DNA of 8,116 nt from Methanobacteriota archaeon (GCA_023409695.1 JAEYQZ010000090.1:1-8116), one strand, 5' to 3'; shown: positions 1-6,031, counted from the stretch's first letter. The notes: generated from the letters alone by a model not told the origin. Translations and numbers: made by a program.

Positions 1-645
1 CAGGAGCCATTACGTACAATTGCCAGTTTTACACAATTACTGGAACGTAGATATAAGGGTAAGTTTGATAAAGATGCTGATGAGTTTATGAATTTTATTG
101 TGGATGCTGCAATTCGAATGAGAAAGATGATTCAAGATTTACTTGAATATTCAAGAGTAACTACAAAAGGAGAGGAATTTAAGGAGGTTAATAGTGGAGA
201 TATTCTTAAACAGGTCTTAAATAGTTTAAAAATTATAATTGATGAAAATAATGCTAAAATTACATATGATTCTCTTCCAGTTATATTTGCTGATGAAGCT
301 CAAATTGGAAGGGTTTTCCAGAATCTCATAAGTAATGCCATTAAATATAAAAAACCTGATGTACCTCTCAAAATTCATGTTTCAGCTGTCCAGGACGATG
401 AAAATAAGGAACATATCTTTAGCATATCTGATAATGGTATTGGAATTGAAGAGCAATATTTTGATAGAATCTTTAATATATTCCAGCGTTTACACACTAG
501 AGAAGAGCAAGAGGGAACTGGTATCGGGTTATCAGTTGTTAAAAGAATTATTGAACGCCATGGGGGGCGAATTTGGGTTGAATCAAAATTAGGTAAAGGA
601 TCCAAGTTTTACTTCACTATCCCTCTCAAATTTACTGAAATATGA
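1..645 (+). CDS. Histidine kinase, C-terminal catalytic part (5' end outside window)
   Basis: This is the output half of a sensor histidine kinase, which autophosphorylates a His and passes the phosphate to a response regulator. The frame is open from base 1 and gives 214 residues ending at TGA 643-645. It opens with QEPLRTIASF, the end of an H-box. By comparison with the next gene (SHDLQEP), the phospho-acceptor His lies three codons before the window. A dimerisation helix pair follows (about residues 1-55, ending in YSRV). The HATPase domain has an N-box (N108 and N112), a G1 box DNGIG (144-148), an F-box region (IFNIFQRLH) and a G2 box GTGIGL (172-177). All ATP-binding motifs look intact. 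The ATG at 88 is internal to the dimerisation domain and is not the start. No membrane segment is visible in this part. The gene is followed after 84 bases by a paralogous kinase on the same strand. The sensor domains and the true start cannot be seen. Confidence 0.93.
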   Translation, partial: QEPLRTIASFTQLLERRYKGKFDKDADEFMNFIVDAAIRMRKMIQDLLEYSRVTTKGEEFKEVNSGDILKQVLNSLKIIIDENNAKITYDSLPVIFADEAQIGRVFQNLISNAIKYKKPDVPLKIHVSAVQDDENKEHIFSISDNGIGIEEQYFDRIFNIFQRLHTREEQEGTGIGLSVVKRIIERHGGRIWVESKLGKGSKFYFTIPLKFTEI

Positions 646-715
646 TAATACTCAAGTCTATATCCCTATTTGATTAAAATTGCTTGAAATATTAAATATT
701 GGTTTGTACCAGCAT

Positions 716-720
716 AGGAG
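716..720 (+). promoter_or_regulatory. Ribosome binding site of the four-PAS kinase
   Basis: AGGAG lies nine bases before the ATG at 730. It fixes the start of the 780-residue kinase. The preceding 84-base gap shows no convincing TATA box, only AT-rich repeats of AATATT near 689-700, so read-through from the upstream kinase is plausible. Confidence 0.7.
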
Positions 721-729
721 AATATATAA

Positions 730-3072
730 ATGGAAAAAAATAGTAAATCTGCTATTACAGACCCGTTTAAAATATTTGATATCATGCTTGAAGGTGTGTC
801 AGTTTATAAACTAATTTTTAATGATAAGGGCGAAGTGATTGATGGTATTCTGGAATATATGAACCCTGCAACTGTTGAAACCATGGGCATAAATCATGAA
901 GATGCCATTGGTAAAAGTGCAATAGAAGTATTTGGTTTAGATTTTATACTGCCTCATCTTAAAGCTATTCATGAATTACATTCAAAAGGACAAAGGAACC
1001 CATTTGAAGTTTATTATCCACCTACAGATAAATATTTTCTTGTTTCAGGTTTTGATATGCAAGATAACCTTTTTGCAGTGCTCAGAGTAGATTTAACAGA
1101 ACACAGGAAAACTGAGGAACATTTAAGGGAATCACAGGAACTATATAAAGCTATATTTGAAAATAGCCAAGAAGCTATATTTCTTACAGTACCCGATGGC
1201 ACTATTTTAGATGCCAATCCTGCAGCAGAAAAAATGCTCGGTTATAACAAAGAAAAAATCCGTAGATTAGGTAGAGATGGGATTATAGATATAACAGATC
1301 CACGATTACCTGGAATGCTTAAAGAAAGGGAACGTACAGGTAAGCTCGAAGGCGAACTTAGATATATAAGAAGTGATGGGTCAAAATTTGATGGTGAACT
1401 TTCATCAAGGATATTTAAAGACCGTAATGGAAATGAGAGAACAGTGATAATTATAAGGGATATAAGCAAGCGTAAAAAAGCTGAAGAAAAACTAAAAAAA
1501 GCAAATGAAGATTTAAATCAAGAACGTATTCGTCTTCAAACTATTATTGAAAGTATGCCTGTCGGTGTTTTCATGGGAGATGAAAATGGTAAGGGTTTAT
1601 TTGTTAATAAGATGTTTTATAAAATTTTGGGAACAGATGCACCAATACCTAGAAGTATAAATGAGTATCGTGAGTATAAAGGATGGTTTACTGAAACTGG
1701 TAAATTAGTCAAAACTGAGGAATGGCCTGGTTCACAAGCATTAAACGGTAAAAAAACCAGTTATGCTGTTGATGTTCAACGATTTGATGGTAAAATAGCC
1801 ACTGTAATTGCTTCAGGAGTTCCTATAACTAATACTAAAGGCCAAATAATGGGCAGTCTAGTTGTTTTCCAGGATATCACTGGTAGGAGGAAAATGGAAA
1901 AAGAATTAAGGGAAGCACGTGAAAATCTTGAGGGGCAGGTCGAAGAACGAACAACAGAATTACAGGAAGCTTATGAATCTGTAAAAGAAAGTGAAATTAA
2001 GTTCCGTGAGTTATTCAATAAAGCACTTGATATGATAACCTTATCTGAAAGTCAGGAAAATGGGTCACTTGGTAATTTCATTGAAGTAAATGATGCTACA
2101 ATTAACATAATGGGTTACACGCGAGAAGAGTTTATAAATAAGACTCCTTTAGATTTTTTTGCTCCAGATAATCAAAAAGAAGTACCTAAAATCATGACAG
2201 AACTTCAAAAAAAAGGACATACTACATTCGAATCGATTAGTATAACTAAAGATGGAAAACAAATACCTGTAGAGGTTAATGTACATATGTTCCAACTCGG
2301 AGAAAAACTAGTAGGCCTTGCAATTGCTCGTGATATTACAGAACGTAAAAAATCAGAACAACAATTAAAAGAGACCATAACTGAATTAAAACGATCTAAT
2401 AAAGAATTGCAAAGCTTTGCATATATTACAAGCCATGATCTCCAAGAACCACTTAGAACTATTGCCAGTTTTGCTCAACTCATTGAAAGGCGTTATAAAG
2501 GCAGATTGGACAGCGATGCGGATGAATTCATAGAATTCATGGTTGATGGGGCTTCTAGAATGAAAGAAATGATTCTTAGTTTGCTTGACTACTCTCGCGT
2601 TGGAACAAAAGGAAGTGAATTTATAGAATTTGAATCTGAAACTGCTTTGAATTATGCTTTAAGTAACTTAGGATCCACAATTGAAGAAGTTAATGCTGAA
2701 ATTACTTATGATCCGCTTCCAGTGATTTTTGCAGATAAGGACCAGATTATAAGTGTATTTCAAAATCTGATAGGAAATGGAATAAAATTTCGCAGAGAAG
2801 GAATACCGCCTAAAATTCATGTTTCTGCGCAAAAAAATGGTAATGAGTACATTTTTTCAGTTAGTGATAATGGAATCGGATTAGAAGAACAGTACAGTGA
2901 TAAAATATTTGAAGTTTTTAAAAGATTACATGCAATTGGAGAATATCGAGGTGCGGGAATAGGTTTAGCTATTGTTAAAAGAATTATAGATCGCCATAGG
3001 GGACGAATTTGGGTAAAGTCAAAGCTGGGTAAGGGTTCTACATTTTACTTTACCCTACCTAAAAATGGTTGA
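730..3072 (+). CDS. Soluble PAS-domain sensor histidine kinase with four PAS domains
   Basis: A complete 780-residue sensor kinase that should sense an intracellular signal and autophosphorylate. Domains in order: a divergent PAS at about 12-122 (ends VDLTEH); PAS 2 at 134-248 (ends IIRDISKRK); PAS 3 at 265-385 (ends FQDITGRRK); a charged coiled-coil linker at about 386-420; PAS 4 at 421-540 (ends ARDITERK); HisKA at 558-625 with H-box SHDLQEP and phospho-acceptor His569 (bases 2434-2436); and HATPase at about 665-778. The HATPase has an N-box (N679, N683), DNGIG (713-717) and GAGIGL (741-746). No signal peptide, membrane helix or receiver domain is seen, so it should act in the cytoplasm. 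The ATG at 730 has an AGGAG (716-720) nine bases upstream, which supports this start. Its kinase core is closely related to that of the preceding gene, and the 84-base gap permits co-transcription. Family knowledge predicts a separate response regulator, but none is encoded here. The ligand, such as haem, flavin or a small metabolite, cannot be read from the sequence. Confidence 0.93.
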   Translation: MEKNSKSAITDPFKIFDIMLEGVSVYKLIFNDKGEVIDGILEYMNPATVETMGINHEDAIGKSAIEVFGLDFILPHLKAIHELHSKGQRNPFEVYYPPTDKYFLVSGFDMQDNLFAVLRVDLTEHRKTEEHLRESQELYKAIFENSQEAIFLTVPDGTILDANPAAEKMLGYNKEKIRRLGRDGIIDITDPRLPGMLKERERTGKLEGELRYIRSDGSKFDGELSSRIFKDRNGNERTVIIIRDISKRKKAEEKLKKANEDLNQERIRLQTIIESMPVGVFMGDENGKGLFVNKMFYKILGTDAPIPRSINEYREYKGWFTETGKLVKTEEWPGSQALNGKKTSYAVDVQRFDGKIATVIASGVPITNTKGQIMGSLVVFQDITGRRKMEKELREARENLEGQVEERTTELQEAYESVKESEIKFRELFNKALDMITLSESQENGSLGNFIEVNDATINIMGYTREEFINKTPLDFFAPDNQKEVPKIMTELQKKGHTTFESISITKDGKQIPVEVNVHMFQLGEKLVGLAIARDITERKKSEQQLKETITELKRSNKELQSFAYITSHDLQEPLRTIASFAQLIERRYKGRLDSDADEFIEFMVDGASRMKEMILSLLDYSRVGTKGSEFIEFESETALNYALSNLGSTIEEVNAEITYDPLPVIFADKDQIISVFQNLIGNGIKFRREGIPPKIHVSAQKNGNEYIFSVSDNGIGLEEQYSDKIFEVFKRLHAIGEYRGAGIGLAIVKRIIDRHRGRIWVKSKLGKGSTFYFTLPKNG

Positions 3073-3258
3073 AAATTACTAATAATCTACTTAAATTTCT
3101 GGAAATCAATTTTTTAAGATTAGACAATACTTCTCCTTTTTAAATATAACCAATATGAAGTCAGCAAAAATCTGCTAATTATAATGGATATATCAAAATA
3201 GGGAATTTTAAAGTAAAATAGTATAAATATAGAAAAGATAAAGTAAAAATCATTAAGA
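3073..3258. other. Convergent intergenic spacer with U-rich tracts
   Basis: This non-coding, very AT-rich stretch separates the kinase (+) from the HxlR gene (-), whose 3' ends face each other. T-runs at 3110-3115 and 3137-3141 could end kinase transcripts. A-rich runs near 3233-3249, read as U-rich on the minus strand, could end the regulator transcript. A short inverted repeat AGCA-N6-TGCT lies near 3163-3176. The longest ATG-initiated reading frame noticed is only a few codons. Archaeal termination at U-tracts is family knowledge, and the exact sites are guesses. Confidence 0.4.
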
Positions 3259-3645
3259 TTACATGTTCATACAAACTTTCAGGTTCTCTTTGGATTCTTC
3301 TTTTAGTTTAGAGTCTTTTTCATTCTGCATGACTTCATCTAAAGCAAAATCAAACATTTCAAAGATTATCTTATTTAATCTACGGCCTTTTTCAGTTAAA
3401 TAGTACTCTGTCTGAGTAGAGCTTACTGCTCTTTTTTTAATTATACCTTTACTCTCTAATTCTTTTAGCCGTTCGGCGAGAACTTTACTGCTTAATGTAG
3501 GATGGCTTTCTAAAAAGTCCTTAAAATGTTTACAGTCACAGAATAACCCTTTAATTATCTTGATATTCCATTTTTTTCTAAGATAGTCGAATGTTTCATC
3601 AATAGTTTGATATACTTCATTAAAATAATAATCATCTTGCCCCAT
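3259..3645 (-). CDS. HxlR-family winged-helix transcriptional regulator
   Basis: A 128-residue DNA-binding regulator of the HxlR (DUF24, MarR-like) family, which usually acts as a dimer to repress a neighbouring or divergent gene. The family signature is visible: a KWNIKII segment (25-31, the counterpart of the GKW motif), a helix-turn-helix around LSSKVLAERLKELESKGII (51-69), then a wing and the YYLTEKGRRL segment (81-90). The C-terminal tail is charged and longer than in compact members. Cysteines are C36, C38 and C125. The single N-terminal Cys used by thiol-sensing members such as YodB and HypR is absent, but C36-x-C38 just before the HTH could serve a redox role (inference). The ATG at 3643-3645 is preceded by AAGGAGA (3653-3659 read on the minus strand) with seven bases between, a good site. 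It is divergent from an aldo/keto reductase and a flavoprotein, which are its likely targets along with itself. Confidence 0.92.
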   Translation of the reverse strand: MGQDDYYFNEVYQTIDETFDYLRKKWNIKIIKGLFCDCKHFKDFLESHPTLSSKVLAERLKELESKGIIKKRAVSSTQTEYYLTEKGRRLNKIIFEMFDFALDEVMQNEKDSKLKEESKENLKVCMNM

Positions 3646-3652
3646 GCTAATT

Positions 3653-3659
3653 TCTCCTT
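3653..3659 (-). promoter_or_regulatory. Ribosome binding site of the HxlR regulator
   Basis: On the minus strand this reads AAGGAGA, seven bases upstream of the ATG at 3645. The outermost TTACTT element of the promoter region starts within it (3658-3663), so a bound regulator could also affect events near the start of this gene. Confidence 0.75.
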
Positions 3660-3701
3660 ACTTACCCTTTGGTAATTACTTATCTGTTAGAAAAATTACT
3701 T
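3658..3701. repeat. Three spaced TTACTT direct repeats in the HxlR promoter region
   Basis: TTACTT occurs at 3658-3663, 3676-3681 and 3696-3701. The starts are 18 and 20 bases apart, close to two helical turns each. The last two are part of a longer 8-base repeat AATTACTT (3674-3681 and 3694-3701). The inverted repeat at 3662-3675 lies between the first two. In AT-rich DNA some recurrence is expected by chance, but the regular spacing in a regulator promoter suggests operator half-sites. Confidence 0.4.
3662..3675. promoter_or_regulatory. Candidate operator, inverted repeat TTACC-N4-GGTAA
   Basis: TTACCCTTTGGTAA is a perfect 5-base inverted repeat with a 4-base spacer, placed between the probable transcription start and the ribosome site of the HxlR gene. 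HxlR-family dimers commonly bind symmetrical or directly repeated sites near their own or a divergent promoter, so autoregulation by steric block is the simplest reading. Binding is inferred from position and symmetry only. Confidence 0.45.
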
Positions 3702-3719
3702 TAAGTTAGTTTAATACTT

Positions 3720-3728
3720 CTTATATAT
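3720..3728. promoter_or_regulatory. Candidate TATA box, possibly serving the HxlR gene
   Basis: CTTATATAT on the plus strand reads ATATATAAG on the minus strand, and both resemble the archaeal box A. Used on the minus strand, transcription would start about 25 bases away near 3700, leaving a leader of roughly 55 bases that contains the TTACC/GGTAA repeat and the AAGGAGA site. It could also act on the plus strand, with a start near 3750. The assignment is by position and resemblance only. Confidence 0.4.
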
Positions 3729-3750
3729 GGTTTATTTATGATTTGTTTAC

Positions 3751-3760
3751 ATTTATAAAT
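3751..3760. promoter_or_regulatory. Candidate TATA box for the aldo/keto reductase operon
   Basis: ATTTATAAAT is a 10-base palindrome matching an archaeal TATA element. For the plus-strand genes it predicts a start near 3780-3785 and a leader of about 95 bases before the start codon at 3877. Being symmetrical, it could also direct minus-strand transcription. No close TATA-like match is seen nearer the reductase; the AT-rich run at about 3829-3838 is a weaker alternative. Confidence 0.4.
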
Positions 3761-3777
3761 AAATCTTGAGATGTTTG

Positions 3778-3821
3778 GGAAAAGATTGAAAATCATAGAT
3801 TTTTCCAGATAATGCGCATTT
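3778..3821 (+). other. Possible structured leader of the aldo/keto reductase
   Basis: Two competing stems can be drawn. GGAAAAA (3778-3784) can pair with TTTTTCC (3801-3807), or the inner AAAATC (3790-3795) can pair with GATTTT (3799-3804) across a 3-base loop. A separate 10-base perfect palindrome AATGCGCATT follows at 3812-3821, the only GC-rich core in this spacer. It may be a protein-binding site or part of the transcript leader. It does not match a riboswitch class I recognise. Confidence 0.3.
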
Positions 3822-3862
3822 TACTAATTTAAATTAAAGATTTATCAAAAAAAAATTTTTAT

Positions 3863-3870
3863 AAGGAGGA
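3863..3870 (+). promoter_or_regulatory. Strong ribosome binding site that points to a CTG start
   Basis: AAGGAGGA is a near-perfect anti-Shine-Dalgarno match. It overlaps an in-frame TAA (3862-3864) and lies six bases before CTG 3877. No ATG, GTG or TTG in this frame lies between it and TTG 3922, which is 51 bases away, too far for this site. It is the main evidence for the upstream start. Confidence 0.75.
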
Positions 3871-3876
3871 ATATCC

Positions 3877-5037
3877 CTGTTATACAGAGATTTTGGAAAA
3901 ACAAAGGAAAAAGTTTCACTTTTGGGGTTTGGTTGCATGCGGCTTCCTGTAATTGGGGAGGATATAACTAATATTGATGAAGAAAATGCTATAAATATGC
4001 TTCGTTATGCCATTGATCAGGGGGTAAACGTCATTGACACTGCATACCCTTATCATGGCCTTAGTATGGATCATGGAGGCGAAAGCGAACCTTTTCTAGC
4101 GAAAGCATTAAAAGATGGATACAGAGAAAATGTTAAAATAGCTACGAAACTCCCAAGTTGGGCAATAAAAACCAGAGAAGATATGGATAAATTCCTAAAT
4201 GAACAGTTAAAACGTTTGGAAACAGATTATATTGATTTTTATATGGTTCATGGTATTAACAGGTTATACTGGGAAAATTTGAAAGAATTGGGCTTTGAAG
4301 AGTTTTTGGATGGGGCTATTGCTGATGGAAGGATAAAACATGCAGGATTTTCATTCCACCACCGGCTTGATCTCTTTAAAGAGGTAGTTGACCACTACGA
4401 CTGGTCTTTCTGTTTAATCCAGTATAATTATCTGGATGATGATTACCAAGCAGGGACAGAAGGCTTAGAATATGCATATAAGAAAGGTTTGGGTATAGCA
4501 GTTATGGAGCCTTTAAGAGGAGGACAGCTAGCTGTGGATATTCCACAAGAAGTTCAAGAGGTATTTGAAGGGTCAGATGTGAAGAGATCTCCTGCAGAGT
4601 GGGCTTTAAGATGGGTTTGGAACCACCCTGAAGTATCGGTGGTTTTAAGCGGTATGAGTACCATGGACCAGCTTAAAGAGAATTTAAAAATTGCAGAAGA
4701 AGCTCAGTCGAATACATTGACAGATGCAGAGCTAGACATTACAGATCAGGCCAAATCGATTTTTGAAGAAAAACTGCAGATTAACTGCACCAGCTGCGGT
4801 TATTGCTTACCGTGTCCTTCTGGTGTAAATATCCCTGAAAATTTTTCAAAATATAATGATTACTTCCTGTTTGGCAGTCCAGAGACAAAGGAAGAATACC
4901 AATTTCATTATAACGCGCTCATAATGGAAAATGAACGATCATCTGCATGTATTGAATGTGGAGTTTGTGAAGAACATTGTCCACAGAATATCGGGATAAT
5001 TCAAGAATTAAAAAAGGTTAAAGAGTTATATGGATGA
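3877..5037 (+). CDS. Aldo/keto reductase with C-terminal 2x[4Fe-4S] ferredoxin domain (probable CTG start)
   Basis: A 386-residue fusion oxidoreductase if translation starts at CTG 3877. The N-terminal TIM-barrel aldo/keto reductase domain (about 1-290) carries the usual tetrad: Asp54, Tyr59 (DTAYPYHG), Lys91 (IATKLP) and His125 (YMVHG). It also has a late-barrel GMSTMDQLKENL segment (259-270) typical of the family's nucleotide-binding end. The C-terminal domain has cysteines 304, 307, 310 and 313 (CTSCGYCLPCP) and 358, 361, 364 and 368 (CIECGVCEEHCP), predicting two [4Fe-4S] clusters, as in the known 'aldo/keto reductase, 4Fe-4S' family. It probably reduces a carbonyl in the cytoplasm with NAD(P)H or ferredoxin-level electrons; the substrate is unknown. 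The start: residues after CTG read LYRDFGKTKEKVSLLGFGCMRLP in effect, the conserved family N-terminus (quoted here in parts: LYRDFGKTKEK, then VSLLGFGCMRLP), whereas TTG 3922 would delete its first strands. A flavoprotein follows 117 bases later, and an HxlR regulator is divergent. Confidence 0.93.
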   Translation: MLYRDFGKTKEKVSLLGFGCMRLPVIGEDITNIDEENAINMLRYAIDQGVNVIDTAYPYHGLSMDHGGESEPFLAKALKDGYRENVKIATKLPSWAIKTREDMDKFLNEQLKRLETDYIDFYMVHGINRLYWENLKELGFEEFLDGAIADGRIKHAGFSFHHRLDLFKEVVDHYDWSFCLIQYNYLDDDYQAGTEGLEYAYKKGLGIAVMEPLRGGQLAVDIPQEVQEVFEGSDVKRSPAEWALRWVWNHPEVSVVLSGMSTMDQLKENLKIAEEAQSNTLTDAELDITDQAKSIFEEKLQINCTSCGYCLPCPSGVNIPENFSKYNDYFLFGSPETKEEYQFHYNALIMENERSSACIECGVCEEHCPQNIGIIQELKKVKELYG

Positions 5038-5154
5038 ACTAAATTTCATTTAAATATAATTAAAAGAATTTAAAAAAAATAAAATATTAAAAATAGGCTC
5101 AGAGTTAGTTCTAAGTCTAAAATATTATTTTTATTATAAAATGGAGGATTTAAC
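5038..5154 (+). other. AT-rich gap between reductase and flavoprotein genes
   Basis: This 117-base gap is almost entirely A and T. TTTAAATATAA near 5049-5059 vaguely resembles a TATA element and would give a leader of about 75 bases, so the flavoprotein may have its own promoter. A U-rich run near 5126-5135 could attenuate upstream transcripts. Co-transcription is equally possible. Confidence 0.3.
5143..5147 (+). promoter_or_regulatory. Ribosome binding site of the flavoprotein
   Basis: GGAGG lies seven bases before ATG 5155, in ideal position. It confirms that start and argues that this gene is translated independently of the reductase upstream. Confidence 0.75.
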
Positions 5155-5694
5155 ATGAGTAAAAAAGTATTGGTAATATCAAGTAGTCCAAGAAAGGGTG
5201 GAAACTCCGATATTTTGTGCGACCAGTTTATACTTGGAGCAGAAGAAGCAGGTAATAAAGCAGAGAAAATTTTCTTAGGGGACAAAGAGATTAATTATTG
5301 TATAGCCTGCGATACTTGTAAGAGAAATGGAGGCATCTGTGATCATGATGATGATATGGCTGAAGTCCGGGAAAAGATGATTGCAGCTGATGTGATTGTT
5401 ATGGCAACACCTGTTTACTTTTATAGTATGGCCGCACAGATGAAAACGCTGATTGACAGAACATATTTGGGGTATACTGAAATCAGCAATAAGGATTTTT
5501 ATTTCATTACCACTGCTGCAGTCACAAGAAAACAGGCCCTAGAAAGGACTATAGAAGGATTTAGAGGATTTACTTCTCTCCTTAGTGGGGCGAAGGAAAA
5601 AGGCATAATCTATGGAACTGGAGCCCAGAATATTGGTGATATTAAAGGTAGCAGTGCAATGATAGAAGCATATGAAATGGGAAAAGCAGTTTGA
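5155..5694 (+). CDS. NADPH-dependent FMN reductase / Isf-like iron-sulfur flavoprotein
   Basis: A 179-residue flavodoxin-fold oxidoreductase. The FMN phosphate loop is SSSPRKGGNSDIL (9-21), and the segment ATPVYFYSMAAQMKTLIDR (84-102) is the usual flavin-side and dimer motif. Between them, cysteines C49, C52, C55 and C62 are spaced C-x2-C-x2-C-x6-C and followed by DDDM. This fits the compact cysteine motif of archaeal iron-sulfur flavoproteins (Isf), which carry FMN plus [4Fe-4S]. However, many FMN reductases have similar cysteines without a proven cluster, so cluster binding is inference. Isf proteins reduce O2, H2O2 or quinone-like acceptors with ferredoxin or reductase electrons. The protein lies downstream of a ferredoxin-bearing aldo/keto reductase on the same strand, and both are divergent from an HxlR regulator, which suggests an oxidative or electrophile-stress role. 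It is slightly short but appears complete, ending at TGA 5692-5694. No signal peptide or membrane helix is seen, so it should be cytoplasmic. Confidence 0.9.
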   Translation: MSKKVLVISSSPRKGGNSDILCDQFILGAEEAGNKAEKIFLGDKEINYCIACDTCKRNGGICDHDDDMAEVREKMIAADVIVMATPVYFYSMAAQMKTLIDRTYLGYTEISNKDFYFITTAAVTRKQALERTIEGFRGFTSLLSGAKEKGIIYGTGAQNIGDIKGSSAMIEAYEMGKAV

Positions 5695-5718
5695 TTGGGC
5701 AAAAGATACAATAACTTA

Positions 5719-5730
5719 TTTTTTTTATTT
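5719..5730 (+). terminator. U-rich tract, likely end of the flavoprotein transcript
   Basis: Eight Ts (5719-5726), then A and three more Ts, begin 25 bases after the flavoprotein stop codon, with no strong stem before them. Archaeal RNA polymerase terminates at such U-rich tracts. The position just inside a convergent spacer makes this the best candidate terminator in the window. Confidence 0.5.
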
Positions 5731-5770
5731 GATTATTTTCTAAAGCAGCGACTATAAGGCTAAAAATAGT

Positions 5771-5792
5771 TGAATTATAAATATTTAATTCA
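5771..5792. repeat. Inverted repeat TGAATTA-N8-TAATTCA
   Basis: Two perfect 7-base arms (5771-5777 and 5786-5792) flank an 8-base AT loop in the convergent spacer, about 75 bases after the flavoprotein stop. The stem is AT-only apart from one G-C pair, so it is weak as RNA. It could be a processing or secondary termination site. Confidence 0.35.
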
Positions 5793-6024
5793 TATTTTTG
5801 ATTTAAAATAGAAATATGTTCATTCTGCGAAGTAATTCAATTTTAAGAGAAAAATTGTAGACTAAACTCATTTTTGACACAATTGAATTGATAGTGTTAA
5901 CATTTTAATTTTTTAGCCCCTTTGGACAATAACTCGACTATTTTTAGATACATTGGCGCTATGTAATTACTAATTTTTCAATATGGGAATCTTGAATTTT
6001 GTATTCTTTTCATGAGGTTTCTAT

Positions 6025-6031
6025 AAAAAAA
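6025..6031 (-). terminator. Candidate U-tract terminator for the minus-strand genes
   Basis: Seven As on the plus strand read as a seven-U tract on the minus strand, about 95 bases beyond the stop of the small protein gene. A six-base run at 6087-6092 is nearer and may act first. The assignment rests only on base composition and position. Confidence 0.3.

Noticed and set aside
88..645. ATG at 88 as the start of the first kinase
   Set aside because: The frame is open to base 1 and the upstream codons encode the conserved H-box end QEPLRTIASF, so the gene begins outside the window.
335..1469. Open frames at 335-592 (+), 375-605 (-), 1014-1217 (-) and 1242-1469 (-)
   Set aside because: All overlap confidently assigned kinase coding sequence in other frames, with no ribosome site or recognisable domain.
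4774..4830. Short-spaced first ferredoxin motif C-x2-C-x2-C-x2-CP as a novelty
   Set aside because: This spacing with a following GVNIP is the normal form in ferredoxin-tailed aldo/keto reductases, so it is family-typical.
3922..5037. TTG 3922 as the aldo/keto reductase start
   Set aside because: It would cut off the conserved N-terminal strand region, and the strong AAGGAGGA site lies 51 bases upstream, positioned for CTG 3877. A weak AAAGGAAA upstream of the TTG keeps it as a minor alternative.
5070..5285. Minus-strand open frame at 5070-5285
   Set aside because: It overlaps the flavoprotein start and its AT-rich leader. The predicted tail is a Phe/Leu run from A/T sequence, and no ribosome site fits.
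5949..5965. TACAT-N7-ATGTA in the convergent spacer as an attachment or regulatory site
   Set aside because: The arms are only five bases, it sits far from any promoter, and there is no second copy or mobile-element gene nearby.
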